DNA of 64,000 nt from Puffinus mauretanicus (taxonomy: Eukaryota; Chordata; Aves; Procellariiformes; Procellariidae). A model generated the notes under the pieces. That model had not been told where the DNA came from. It ran no database searches and saw only the letters and a program-made list of their open reading frames with translations. This document shows, piece by piece, positions 45,201 through 58,169 of this stretch. The stretch spans positions 4,588,001 through 4,652,000 of the forward strand of contig JAJKFH010001094.1 in NCBI GenBank assembly GCA_023333565.1, read 5' to 3'. Every line of letters starts with the position of its first letter. Within the stretch, counting starts at the first letter, position 1. Both the position numbers and the translations under genes were made by a program.

Positions 45201-46949
45201 CAGGAGATTAATATGGAATAAAGCTGGAACTCATTCAAACTTAATTCCCTTTGCTTCTGAAGCTTTCTCAGAAAACACACTTTCCTCAGAGCAGCTTCTT
45301 CCTTCCCTCCTACTCTGTGCCCTTTCTAAACAGCATACTCTAGCAAATCCCAGGGTTTCTGCTAAAGAGTAGAAATCTCGTTGTAATGGGTCTTTTGCTA
45401 TCCGACATCAAGATTCAGGATGCAGCGGGGACAGTATGCCGATCACCGAGTGGGAAAGGGAAACCTTTTTGCCCCACACCATGGGGCAGCTACATTTGCA
45501 TCCTTGACCCACTTCTTGTGTTGAAGGTCTCCATCTGCCTTCCCCACGTGAAAGGAGGCATGGAGCCCAGGCTCAGCCCCAGGACTCGTGTTTGACGCAG
45601 AGATCCCCCTGTCCTTGGAGGAGTGCTGCCACGGAAGAGGGGTTCAAACACACGTGAATGTCGCGATGGGAAGCATATGGGGGAAGGAAGAGCTGGCACC
45701 AAACCATAAGGCTCCTGGTTGCTGTGTCCCTAGGAGGGGAGGGAAGAACTCTGTCCTTTTTGCTGCTCCACCAGCTTGTCTCCGGGGAGAGTTTAGACCG
45801 GGGTGAGACTGCAGTGCCTGGGGGAAGAGGAACCAGGAGGGACGTTGTGTTTACACAGACACTTGTCCTCTGCAGTGCACATAAAGCACCCCTAAGTTGG
45901 CTGGCAGAGGGCTAAGTTGGCGACACCAGCCAAAGCTTTGCCTCGACAGAGACAGCAGTCAGTAAAGCCTCCCCCCTTCAAGGCTGTCAGCAACATCTGT
46001 ACGATCCAGCAGCTAAGGAAGGAGAGCACTACATTTTCCGTAGGGAACTCCTGTATTACATCTCAAATCCGGGGCTCCACAACTGGGTCATTCAAAAACC
46101 CAGAGATTTTCTGATGAATGCACAGTCTGTGGTAGCTATCAAGCAATGCCCTTTGCTGCTGCTGCATTAGAGACCTGACTGAAACCAGCACTGGCGCAAT
46201 CCTTACATACAGACCCTTTATTTGGGAGAGCTCTTACAAACGGAGCAGGACTGAAGTGAGAGTATGAAGCCAGGTTTTACATTCCCAGCTTCCCAAGAGG
46301 ATTAGGGTCATAGCTTTCCAGCAACCACTGTACTAGACCACATGGTTGGAGAATACAAATGAGTAAATGACAACTTTGGAAGCTTTTACAGTCTCTGCCC
46401 TGGTTAATAAACACAGAGCAGATTTTGGGCTTAAACATATTTCTCTGCTATTGCTTCTGGTTCTTGAGGTCTTCAGGATTCCTACAGCCTGCTCTCACCT
46501 CTTCTTGCCTTTTAGTTTCTTGTATGCTTGGTCTTTCACATTAAGGTTGTGTTCTGTCTTATCCTCCATTTTCTCTTCCACAATAATCCTAAGAATGATC
46601 TTTCAGGGTACATGCAATTAGCCTGATTTCTGCCAACCAGGCTACCAGCTTAACCGGCCTGCTGAAGTTATTGGGATTTCATTATACACACCAGATTTAA
46701 TTCTTTACAGACCTCCCACAGTTCCTTAATTACATCTTGTTCTCCACGTATCATTATTCCTTAACTGGCCCCAAATTAAAGTCAATTTAAAAAAAATATT
46801 TAATTGCATTCCTTTCTTACTTGTGGTTGTCTAACATCCATATAAAACAAAAGAAGCCTTATAATAGCCTTGTATATTTGAAGCTTGGAACTGAAAATTA
46901 TCTGGAAAGATAATAACAGTCAACTCTGCCGTGTTCCTGATCTTAATTT

Positions 46950-49110
46950 AATAGAATAATGGCAATGCAAGCCTGGTAAGGACCTCCTGGGATCACAGTC
47001 CTTTCTCCTCTCTGAAGGATAGGGCTATTATACCTAAACCATGTCTAATAATTTGTCTAGTTTGTTCTTAAAACACTTCCATAAACAGTTCTCCTCTGTG
47101 CGGCATATTTAGGCACTGCACCATAGATACTTCCTAATACCAAACCCCAAAGTATCTCCAATGCAAATTCATTGAGTTCATCACAGTCTATTTGTAAGGG
47201 TCTTTGAGAACTTACCACCTTTCTCTTTAACAGGCCTTTGAATACCGGGTTATTATTACATCTTATCTCTATTCTTCTCTTTCCTATACCAAACAGAGTC
47301 ATTTCCTTCAATCTTTTCTCAAAAGTCATGTCTTTGGGTCTTGTTTTCTGGCCATGTTTTCTTTACCTCCTATCTTTTTGATTTCCCTCCTCTGGACTCC
47401 TCCCAGTTTGGCAACACTTCAGAAAGTGTGGCGCCCAAAACTGTTCAGTGCCAATGTCAGCTTCCCAGGACCAAGCAGGGAAGGATAATTACCTTGCATA
47501 TGTTACCTACACCACTTCTGTCAGCTCCGCACAGCATGAGATTTGCTTCGTTTTGTAACAGTATCATATTATGACAATTTCATTTGTCATGGCTCCATTA
47601 GATGGCTCCATTAGAGCAATCACATCTCTTCATTCCCTATTTTATAATTTATTTTTTAATTTCCCTTTCCCAAGGATAAGTGTTTGTATTTCAGTACTGA
47701 ATTTTCCCTTGTTGGTTTTGGGCCTTTTGTGCATGTGTGGTTCTGAATTTTGATCCTGTATCTCAAAGAGCTTGTAATCCCTCCTAGCCTCATGCTGTTT
47801 GAAAACTTGTGTGTTTCACGATTCGAGTTGTTGATGAAAATCCTGAGTAGAAATACGATTTCTGCAGAGCCCTGCTTTTAATGCCTTCCCAGTTTAACAT
47901 CAAACCATGTGAGTGTGTGCTCACCGTATCATGACTCTGGGTAAGTACATGTTTCTTTTGTTTCCTTAAGAGCATGTTAGGCGGGACCATGTCAAAAGCC
48001 TTAGCAGAGTCAAGGCGTATCTACTGCTTCTCTTTTTTCCATGAGAACAATTATCCTGTCAAAGAAGGAAACAAGGTTAGTTTGACATGATTTATTCTCA
48101 ACAAATCTACTCCAGCTGCTTTTATTAGCTTATTATTCTGTAGGTACTTTATACATTGATTCTTTAATAATTTAGTCTTGTGTATCTTTCAGGACAACAC
48201 AGATAGACTTGTTATCTCCCTGAACCTTCCTTTTCCTCTTTTGAAGGACTGGTTCTGTGGGTTTTCTTCTAGTTCCTAGAGAACCTCATCCTCTTTTGTT
48301 ACCAATGAGTGTTAATGGTTCAGATACTGCTTCAGTTTCTTAGATATTCCAGGGTAAATTCCACCAGGCCACTCTAACTTTAATATACATAACACATTAA
48401 AAATTTTCTAACCTCTTCTTTCCCTACTCAGACTTGTGCATCTGTGCTCTTGTAATCAACCTAATTGTTTTAGGCATTTGCTCACAATTTATGTCATGCC
48501 TGAAGCAAAGATGTCATTGAATATCTCGGCTTTCTCATCGTGGTCTATTATTTGCAATCCTCCCTTCTTAAGGAATGGGCCTGAATTTTACTTTGCCTTT
48601 TTCTGCTCTTGTAGTGTTCATAGAATCTTTTCACATTAATTTTTATCACCCTTAATAGTAGTAAGTCATTGTGTACTTTAGCTTTCTAGGCTCAATCATA
48701 CACTGTCGGTCTACTTTTTTTCTACTCAGCTTTAGGCAGATGTCCTTGTTCCTAATTTGTAAATTAATCCTTTTTTAATATTCAAGACTTTAAAAATCTT
48801 CTGCTGCAGCTATTCTTTCTTCTTATGCTGATTCCTTTCTCCTTCATAGCACATTAATTTGCTGTTGTGTCTTAAATACAGCTTCTTTCAGTAATTGCTC
48901 TCTCTTGTGTACTTCTTTATCCTTAAATTATCTTCCCAAGAGAATCTACTTACAAATTCCCTGAGTTTACCGTCTGCTTTACCGAAGCCCATTATCTTTA
49001 TTTTGCTTCTCTCATGCTGTCCTTTTCTTAAAACAGTGAACTATGATCAATAGCTTTGCAACAATTTTGTCCCCCTTAGTCCCTGGAATTTATCATTTTT
49101 ATAGAAGGTG
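46950..49110 (-). mobile_element. Decayed CR1/L3-like LINE, antisense, about 2.1 kb
   Basis: Read on the minus strand, this segment carries degraded but ordered reverse-transcriptase motifs: AKAFDMVPPN (family SKAFDTVPHN) near 47980, then QGSAEIVFLLRIFINNS (family QGSVLGPLLFNIFINDL) near 47870-47820, and KFSNSMRLGGITSSL (family KFADDTKLGGVADTL), in which the catalytic Asp pair of the YADD-type box is lost. The low-coordinate end reads, on minus, like the CR1 3' end (GAGGTCC...CC then ATTCTAT-like sequence). + strand phrases such as GTGTGGCGCCCA are familiar from antisense CR1. Frameshifts and stops show that it is long dead. The outer boundaries are approximate. Confidence 0.8.
47589..47614. 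repeat. 13-bp perfect tandem duplication
   Basis: ATGGCTCCATTAG occurs twice head to tail inside the antisense LINE relic. It is probably a replication-slippage product after insertion. Confidence 0.85.
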
Positions 49111-50429
49111 GGCTGGTGTGTTAAGAAACCCCTGCATCTGAAAGCTGCTGTAGTTTCTGGTCAAACAAAAGATATGAAAAAGTCTGCAAAGCATGTCCTG
49201 ATTGAGCCTGGATACAACAATACCTCTACTACTTGATAACGGTCAACATTACTCCAGAAATGTGCAAAGGTGATCTGCTTAATTCTGACATGATGTGGCA
49301 ACTGAGTTGCAACACACACACAGAAAAGTAATGTTAATCCCTTTTGTTACTTAAGGAAATCTAAACTAGTCAATGCAGTTACCCCAGCAGAGTTTAGATT
49401 TTCTAAGGTGTTAGCAACGACCACTCACATTATTCAAGCATACAAACTTCTGTACTGTATGACTTCTTCTTAGCATCTTCATAACTGCAGAGGGATATTC
49501 ATATTGGTACCCTTCAGCCTTACAGTGAACTGCATCCAGTTCAACAGTGATGGAGGGACTATAAAACAACTAAGTTATTCCTCTATTCTGTGACCCAAAA
49601 TGCCCTTCAAAGCTAGAATATCTGAGGAAAAAAGGGGAGCACACCCCACATAAATTCATTACCTGTTCAGGTTAGGAAAAATCTAAATATGGCACTATTA
49701 GTAGCCTCTTTTATGTCAGACTGACAGATTTTAAACGGCTTCCAGGAGGGCACCGCTTTCCTATTTCAGCTGTCTTCTCATTGTTGTTAAACCTGGAAGC
49801 TCAGTGCTGGATGACAGAAGTATTTGTACAGTTAAACACCAGGAGAGCGCTACGGAAATAAACACACATGTCAGGAAACTGTCTGAATGGGGAGTTCATT
49901 TCAGACGGAAATCTCCCTTCAAGCCATAAAATGGAAAGCTGCCTAGATCCGTCCATTTCTAACTTTCTCTTATCTGTCAGCCCAGTGATTTGGCTTGTCA
50001 TTCCCCTGGCAGAATTTTAAGCAGGTTTAGATGCCTGCTCTCCATCCCCACGTAAACACATGTGCAGAACTGTTAATGACAATTAGACTTTAAAAGCCTG
50101 CTGTAGGAAATCTCACCCAGAAGCTCAGTGAATATTACAACCATCTCACTTGCCAATATACCTCCCCCAGCAGGAACTTTGTGGCGGGAAAAAAAACCTA
50201 TGCTCTCTTAATCACTGGCAACTAGAAGCTGTCAATGAATAAGGAGAAGCTCTTTCACATCCCCTGAGACCACTGTACTTCCCAGAGGCACAGAACTGCA
50301 AGCCTCCTGGTTTACTGGCTCACAACAACCACATAATAGCATTTTTTTTCAAGATGTTTACGGAGGTCTTTCTAAAAAGTCTCACTGAAAGGCTGCTTCA
50401 AAACCCTCCTCCTCTGATAGTTAAACCCC
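49111..50429. other. Intergenic DNA between two LINE relics
   Basis: About 1.3 kb with a short CA run at 49312-49322 and no recognised gene or element. Parts may be further decayed LINE sequence. Confidence 0.6.
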
Positions 50430-51950
50430 TTTTTGTTTTTAGCCTGAATTTCGACATGGGCAATGTATAACCATTTTGTTCAGTTGTGAGTACGGTCCTT
50501 AATCATTCTGCCTCCCCTCTAGTATAGATACAGATTTATATTTATCTCTCTCTCGTACTTATGAAAAGCAACTATACACCATTTGCAGCCTTCATTCTGC
50601 TAAAAAAGCCAGAGTGATCTAGGCTTTCCTCATAAAACAGACTCTCCATTCCCATTCTCTGCCTCTGCTCTGATTTTAGTGGACCTTTTTTGGGCATGAC
50701 TGACCAGGTCTTCTGCAGGCAGAGTTATTATGACCTTGGACTGTGGCCAATACACCCTTACCCCTTTGGCTCTACCAAGCCCACATTCACAGCTGCCCAT
50801 TTCTATCACTTAGATCTTCTACTACAACATTCTGATCATCCTCTGCAAAATTAACTGGGTTTTTTGTTATTTTCTGTACAAACATTGTTAATATAAATGT
50901 CCATTAGGACCACTCCCAAATCCACTCCTTCATCGACTCCATTACCTTTCCTCTAGCCCCACGCATCCCCTTTGACAACAGCACATTGTTGCCTCTCCTT
51001 CTGCTAGATCCTTGCTTACTGTATAATAATCGCATTAATCTGCTCTTGGGCTACATGGGAAATTACCAGTTATGCTATTGCAGCTGTACAAATGAGTGAC
51101 AGCTACTGTATGTCCTTTAGCTACAGAACTGCTTTTCTCATCAAAGAACAGTAGTGAGTTTCTCCAGTGAGAGTGATGTATTTCAAACCACATTGTGTTT
51201 TTTTCCATTTATCTCAATCTATCTCCCCTATTAATCTTTTCTACAACATTTGCTCTAAATCTTTGCTTCCTACTGAGGTCATACTAATGGTTGGTAATGG
51301 AGTGCTTCATTATTTCTCTATTCGTTAAACAGGTCCTATACGTGCTGTTCTCCAACCACACAATACTGCCTAATTTGATAACTGCACAGATAAACATCAC
51401 CAAGGGAATTGCAGTGTCATTTGCCAACTTTTATGATTCCAGTTAAACTAGGTATTAAATAATATAAGTTTTGTTTCGACCCAAACCCAGAATGTGGTAA
51501 TTTGTTCTCCTTCACTTGTTCTCATTACCCTGTTTCACTGCCACATTCTGTAACTGCCATGTTATGAAAATTGAGCCAAAATATTCATTTTGCTTTTCAC
51601 TAGACCTAGATTACCCTTAATCTTCTTAATACTTTTTAATCTTCTCCTTACCTTATTTAAAAAAAAAAAACAACCATTTTTTTCTTTTTTCTTTATTACT
51701 TACTAAAGGGATTTTGCTGCTGTTACAGCAGTTGTTGATTTCTTTTGCAAGATCCTAGTCACCTTAATTTTGGGAACTCTGACTTTCTTCCTCATGCTTT
51801 CTGACAAAACAGGGCTTTTTTTAGAGACGCAAATCAGAACTTGGAGACAGGTTATAAGAAGAATTAAAAAGATAAGATCATCTAGGCACATTTGGCAAAA
51901 CAGGTTTTTGGTTAGCATGGACCATTTCAGTTACTAATTGAAAAAATGGA
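50430..51950 (-). mobile_element. Second decayed CR1/L3-like LINE, antisense
   Basis: The minus strand near 50910-50860 encodes LGVVLMDIYINNV, matching the reverse-transcriptase block SVLGPLLFNIYINDL. A weak VAKGHTV lies upstream in the element's sense direction, near 51110, at the place expected for SKAFDTV. + strand phrases such as AAAATATTCATTTTGC near 51580 resemble antisense CR1/L3 sequence. The relic is more decayed than the one at 46950-49110. It has its own IYINN motif, so it is a separate copy, not an extension. The limits are uncertain by a few hundred bases. Confidence 0.6.
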
Positions 51951-54900
51951 GCTGCTTCTTTTTCTGTCTCTCCCTCTTCCCAACCTCAAGATGCAGAAAC
52001 CGCGGGAAGAGCAACACTAATGGTGCAAACTGTGCACCCCGCAGGGGCACTGACTGGGAAGGGCTGGAAGGGATGAGCTGCATAACCTTGTACCTGTGAC
52101 TCCGTCTTGTAACATGTGAGCAAGGTTGCACCAGGCAATGATAATAAGGGGGCTGTAACTCCCTCGGTCATCGCTGCTCTTCTGTAAAACACATCAGCTC
52201 CCCACGCTGTTCCCCATAAGGTTAAAAGAGGGTTGTGTTACACCTAAATCAAGAGACTGGTATCCATATGGAGTCTCTTCCTGTATGAAGGCTGTGTTAG
52301 GAAGTTTTCCACATGAATGTAGTTCTCTGTTGGCCTTTAGGGTAAGGAAGGAAAAATGCTTATCCTTTTGTTGACCCCTATCTATCTCCTTACGCTGTGA
52401 TTTCAGTTCAGGCTTGGACCTAAAGCACCAGATGGGACAGTTCCTGCTTCCGTGACTAAGGCTGGGGCACAGGCCCCACAGCGAGGGATGAAGAGAGCAC
52501 TGCCTGGTGCTCTCCGCGGCATCATGCAATGCGCAGAATGTTTCCACCAGCAGAAGTCCATCTAGAAATTTTATATTTCTAGTAAAATATGTGAGCAGTA
52601 TACATGAGAAGGACAGAATCCTGCTGAGTACTGAACGCTCCAATAACATCTTAGTAAATTGGTTTCTGATCCAGGCTTCTGAAAATTATATGCTCATCAG
52701 AAAAGCTCTCCACAGCTTGCAGGAACACATCCATAACATACAGCAGAAAATGAGACTTTCTATGCTTCTACAAATGCTGCAGTCCCAAGAGCTCTCAGAG
52801 CAATCAGTGGTAATCAACTGAGATACACAAGTAGGTTTGGCTCTTCTTTCACCTTAGAGGCTTTTCTGATACAGGTTTCCAGTTAAATACATGACCTGTC
52901 AGCCTTTTTACTGCTGGTGGCAAGCCAGGTATCTTCAGGCCCCTTCTGGGAGATAGGTACAGACAACAAAGGGAGTTGTAGCACAGTTATCTGGACAACG
53001 CAATAGCTATCAAATGCATGGCAGCCAAGGGATCCAAAATATCATGCTACAAAGGAGGGGGGCAGGGGGGGAAAAGCAGGGTGTTGCTCAGCCATGGGGC
53101 CCATTTCATTCCTTGCACCGCAACCCACAAACCCACACGGTATTGAGGTAGTTCTACCTGTCCTAGTTCTGATTTATTAGCAAGGCTGCAGAGGCATGAA
53201 TCACAGTGTAAACTCTTCTCCATACGGTCTGAAACTGCAGCAAAGCACTTCCAGGTTGGAGACAGGGAATAATTTGCTCATGGAACAACAGCAGAGATGG
53301 CTGTCTGTGGAGGTGACTCTTCTTGGTGGTGGTTTTTAAAATCTGGTCTGGCAAATGCATCAGGAACAGCCCTGACCTCTTGCAGCCAGAAGATGGGTGA
53401 GAAGTTTGTTTGTGCTTTCTCTCGGCCCCGTGTTGCTGATTCTGAAGGCTGGTGACTACCCACAGCAAAAGGAGGTGGATGGTACAGCCTGTGTTAGAGA
53501 CTTTCTCGTCATTTCACTACTATCATTATCCAAGTTGTACTATCTTGAGTGATACTTTCTGTATTTGCGCTTTCAGTGGGAGGGTAGAGATAAGCTAGCT
53601 GCCTCATTTAAAGTCAGTGAGATCTTTCTCCATTTCCTTTAGTAGGAGCAGCATGGCACTTCACTAGTCCTTGACGGTTTTATCTTTGTCTTGCCTTCCT
53701 TGCATTCCCTTGTTTCCCCTTGTTTCTCTTCTCCCTTCTTGTACTGTTGTAGTTCGTTCTTACCCTGCAGAAGTTATAAAGCTACTTTGTTTGAAGGTGC
53801 TTGTGTTTTGCATATTTAGTCCCCCCAAAAAACATTATCCCACTCTGTCCTGATGTCGCAAAAAGGAGTGAAGATAGAACCCAAACCTGTGAACTTGTGA
53901 GCACATTTTGAAGAACGCAAAAGTCTCTAATCAAACCCTGAACGAACAGGACTGAGATCATTCAGTGCATCGCAGCACCATGCCCTTACTTCTGGTAGCA
54001 TCCTGGGCCTGGGCCTTTCACCTATCCTTACCTCAAGGTAGTGACTGGGGCTGCTTTGTAAGCTGCACCGACATTGTGTCATTCAAAGGATATCAGAAGA
54101 AATAAGAAAATAAAATGTAGCAGAATTAAAGTCAAATTTGAACATCCAGCTTGCAACAGCTTCCTTAGGCAAAGGGAATCCTCTCGTCCAACACTTGTTC
54201 TGTTGCTCCTTTTTATAGATACTGGCCAGCCACAGGTATCCTGAAAGTACACATCTTTCACCTCTGTTCCTCCCGCTCCTTGCCTTTGGGAGAGTTACAT
54301 TTGTTTTCTACTAACTTTTCTTTCCCTGGGCTTACAAACCTTGTCAGAGTTGGAAATAGCCCCTTTGAAAATCCAACACTAGACTGATGATTATTAAGGG
54401 TACATTTTAATAACAGTGAGCTGGTTCCATTTTCATCATAGACAGTAAAGACCTATAAGAACATTTACAGGCATCTTTGCATGATATCATTATTAGCTGT
54501 ATTCCTCAGGATGTGCAAATTGAAAACCACTGGGATTAAGGGGAAAAGGAAGGGAAATGTTTGATTATGACAAAATCCATTCTTTAAAAACAGGCTGAAG
54601 CGCAACAACTGCTGCTGAGGCTTATCATCTATTAGTGTGCGCTCAACAAAACAGAAGTGCAACAGGCTTGACGACACTGCTTTTTCTGCCACAAGACCAA
54701 AGATAAGAACAGAAAATAAGAAGAGAATTGTATTAGATGGAGTTATTATTAAAACATTTTTTTGGTGGTTGAGTAGCACAGTGCCTTATCAGATTCACAG
54801 AGATCTCCGAGATCTTAAATAGCAAGATTATGCTACAATACAGATCAGTTACCTACAGCAGCCAGAGAAATTTGTTGCTACGGAAAAGCAATATGATAAC

Positions 54901-57900
54901 AACATATCACACAAGCCCATTTGTTCTTACAGTGGGTTATGTTCCACCTGAAGCTGAATTGAAACACAGGACTGAATTTGGTCCAAAATCTGTAAGTCTT
55001 CTGCAATTAAAATGCATAACCTGGTCCTGTAGATTTTATTTTGTAATATCATGTTTATTACAAAAAGCAGTCCCCCATAGTTTATTAGGCCTAAACAGTT
55101 TTAAAGAATTTAGTTGCAGAATATAATATTAGACATTGGTGAAGAAAAGAAGAAGTTAGGAAGTACAGCTAAGGGGAGGGGATTGTAATGGCGAAGACGG
55201 AATTAGGAAGCCCGTGTAGGCTTATGCCTATGGTAGTGCTAGAGGAGAAAAAGGCTTGCTGCAGAGCACAAAGGATGCAGCACAAAGTGCAGCCTGAAGA
55301 GGAGAGGACCAGATAGAGAGAAAGCAAAAGTCAGTATGAAAGCTTCATTTGTGGAATAAAGGTATGATTCTTGATTTGCAGTGCGTATAAACTGCCCTGT
55401 CTCCACTGACCTGCTGTCCTAATTAATGCCAGCTGAGAAATTGCCATATCTTGTTTTTCCACAGGTAAATACTGAAGAAAGCAGTGTAGAGCCTTGTTCT
55501 CCATTATGTATCAAATTAGCAGGGTCCATTCCTGAAGCTCTCGCTTCTCTCAATTAATTTCAGCTGAATGTCATAGATCTATATTTAGAAATAAAATGAG
55601 ATTAATGTCAGCTGCTACACTGGTTTCCCAGAATTTACAAGGCACTTTACCATGGGTGCTGAAGTCACATACTCATCATCCTGTCTCCACGGAAAAAAAC
55701 ATGGATGGGGCTGTTGCTTGCACGTATCTGGAGCCATTGTGCACGAAAATAAATGAGCGCTATTATACTGTAATAAGAATGAACACAGCTGCTGAAGGAA
55801 CCATTAAACATGTCACAGCTAGAGCTTCGGGGATTCATGATGGTTGCTCACACTCATTCTGCACTCATTCTGCAAGCTGCATCACGTTGCAACATGATGT
55901 AGCTTTTGTGGGGTACAGTGTGAAGGGCAGCTGTGTGCTAGCCCTGGGAGGGTTGGCTCTGTGATACACGATGCTCTTTCCTTCCTTGTTAGTTAGGATA
56001 ATTTACTACGCATACTGGGAATCAAACAGCAAAATACATGGGAAAGCACAGCATCATTAATGGTTTATGCATGGATTCTGATTATTTAGTCCTGGCCCAA
56101 AAAGTAACAGATACTTTATTTTACTATTTAAAAAATTGGCACTAGTCCCATTGGGAGCTCAGTATCAGACACTGCAGGATGTAAAGAGGGAAGGAAAGGC
56201 CAGAATAAGTAAAAGAGAGGTGTTTATGAATTCCTCCTGTGTAAAGAATGAGTAGCCCAATGATCTGTTAAGCAAAACTTTTCATGAATTATACGAAGAT
56301 AGTGATATCTAAGTAGGAATCAGGCCTTGGTTAAACATTCATTGCAATTTCACCTACATTACAGAAAGGAAAAGGCCAGCTTTCAGCTAGATCAGCTTGC
56401 TGCAGGGCTGCACGTTTGCCAATGCTGCAGAAGGCAGGTTACAGGAGTGCATAACTGGAGTGGGAAGAAAGGATGAGGACTCACTGCTTTCAGTAGCATT
56501 TAGACGTATTCTGGATGAAAGCGCCCAGGAAATCATGATTTCATAGGCAAGGCCTCCTGCTCCTTACTGTTACAGATGAGAGATGTGAATTTATTCTTGC
56601 TTAAAACTTATGTTAAAGGTTGTCACCTCACTCAGCCCAACCTTTTTCCTCCTCCTTTATCCATGATTCCCTTTCAGGCTGTAGGACCTCTGGGTGTATC
56701 AAAGGTAAAGGAGCAAAAGGAAAGCCTAAAATTCTTTTGAACTATATCCCACCTGCTGAGAACAAAAGAAGACTTTGTATGCTTGAGACTAAACATACCA
56801 CATTGCAACAAACGTGAAGAGCAGTGAACACGGAGGGAAATGCCTCAGAAATAGGTGTTTAACAGGGTGTTAAACACAGCAGTGTGCAGATAACCAAACA
56901 GTGAGATGATGCACAGCACAAGAGATGCAAACCCACCACCCCGCAACCCACCGCTCCAGAGGAAGAGAAGAACCTGCTCCTGCAAGGTGCCAGGGAGCAC
57001 CTTCACTCCTCATCCATAGGCCTTGAGCAGGTACCAGTTGGTACGATCTTGCTTTTATATTCCCACCATTTGATTCAAGGAGAATAGAAGGCGTAACAAA
57101 ACAGAAGCCACACAGCTTCTGTATTAAAGGCTTAATTCTGATCTTCGTTACGGGGATGTAGTGACTTGCACTGATGCAGCTGGTGCTCGCTGAAGGCAGG
57201 AAACCATTGAAGATGAAACCATGTTCTTTGCATAGCAAAATGTCTACACAGAGACAAGAGATTTTTTTAAAAAGGTTCTGCATTTACCCTTTCAGGCTCC
57301 GCAACACTGCACAAAAGACTTCCCCATTAAAGATAAAATAATGCATAAAATGATTTTTTAAAAATGATTACAAAAGAGGATATTTTATAGATGGTTGTGT
57401 AATTTTTGAGCGGATGGTTATTTTCACTTCCAGAGCAAATATAAGGTACCTCTTGTCGGACAAGCTGTTTGGAATTTCTGCTTTGTCATCAGGTCACTTT
57501 CTAAAAATACATAAAACGAAGAAAGCACTTCCTAAAATTTATATCCTGCCACAAGATAATGGACATGTCCTCTTTATTCACATGTATATCGCTACAAACA
57601 ACTGTAAACTGAAGCCAATGCTGGGAGAGGCGTCACCTATATTTAATCTTACACACTGAATATGTATTTTGATAGCAATAAAATTACAGACAACTAAAGA
57701 TCAATAAGTCTGCACAGTGTCCAGATCTTGAATTAATAGTTTACGGTCTGGCTGACTTCCAATTACTAGCAAAAAGCGATGGCATAGTTGGGAGTAAATA
57801 TTTAATGGGATAATGAGGTCTCCTGAGTTTGTATTCTTACACAATGCTGTGTGCTGCATTTGGCTGGATTGCAGGCTTTTTGCAGCCTGGTTCTACACAA

Positions 57901-58169
57901 GGGTGTTTCAGTATGCGATACGAATTCCTGAAGGCTATGACAACATTGACAGCAGCTACCATTTATTTGTGAATAGACAAGATTTATCCTTGATTATTGT
58001 ACAGTGCCCCTTCACCTGGAGCTCTTCTCCTACCTTTAGATGGAGGCGTCCATAAAATGACGGGCTAAATTTATGTTGACAGACTGCCCTGGCATGCAGC
58101 ACCCCCACCCCCCTCCCCGAGGACTGGATCCCAAACAGAAACGCTTGATCCACATGGGATCGAGCCACT
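51951..58169. other. EGFR-LANCL2 intergenic DNA, right part
   Basis: About 6.2 kb with no recognisable gene. A 151-codon minus-strand open frame (52194-52649) and others of 104-137 codons lack domains and are in the range expected by chance. C-rich simple sequence at about 58101-58118 marks the approach to the CpG island. Confidence 0.65.

Larger units (their letters stand above)
27966..46949. other. EGFR-LANCL2 intergenic DNA, left part
   Basis: About 19 kb without a recognisable gene, tRNA or young transposable element. Open frames of up to 163 codons occur at the rate expected by chance and show no domain. Items seen are an E-box triplet at 28346-28365, a T/C tract followed by G6 and CACAG near 30610-30646, a purine tract at 36063-36095, a cluster of long T runs at 39810-40482 and an A tract at 42262-42282. 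The block of about 28130-28480 has the balanced, motif-rich look of a conserved noncoding element, but that needs alignment. Confidence 0.7.

Noticed and set aside
52194..52649. A 151-codon minus-strand open frame
   Set aside because: No recognised motif, not in the LINE reverse-transcriptase frame, and compatible with chance.
55849..55873. Short repeated CACTCATTCTG motif
   Set aside because: Two 11-bp copies only. It is likely a trivial duplication and lies in no gene.
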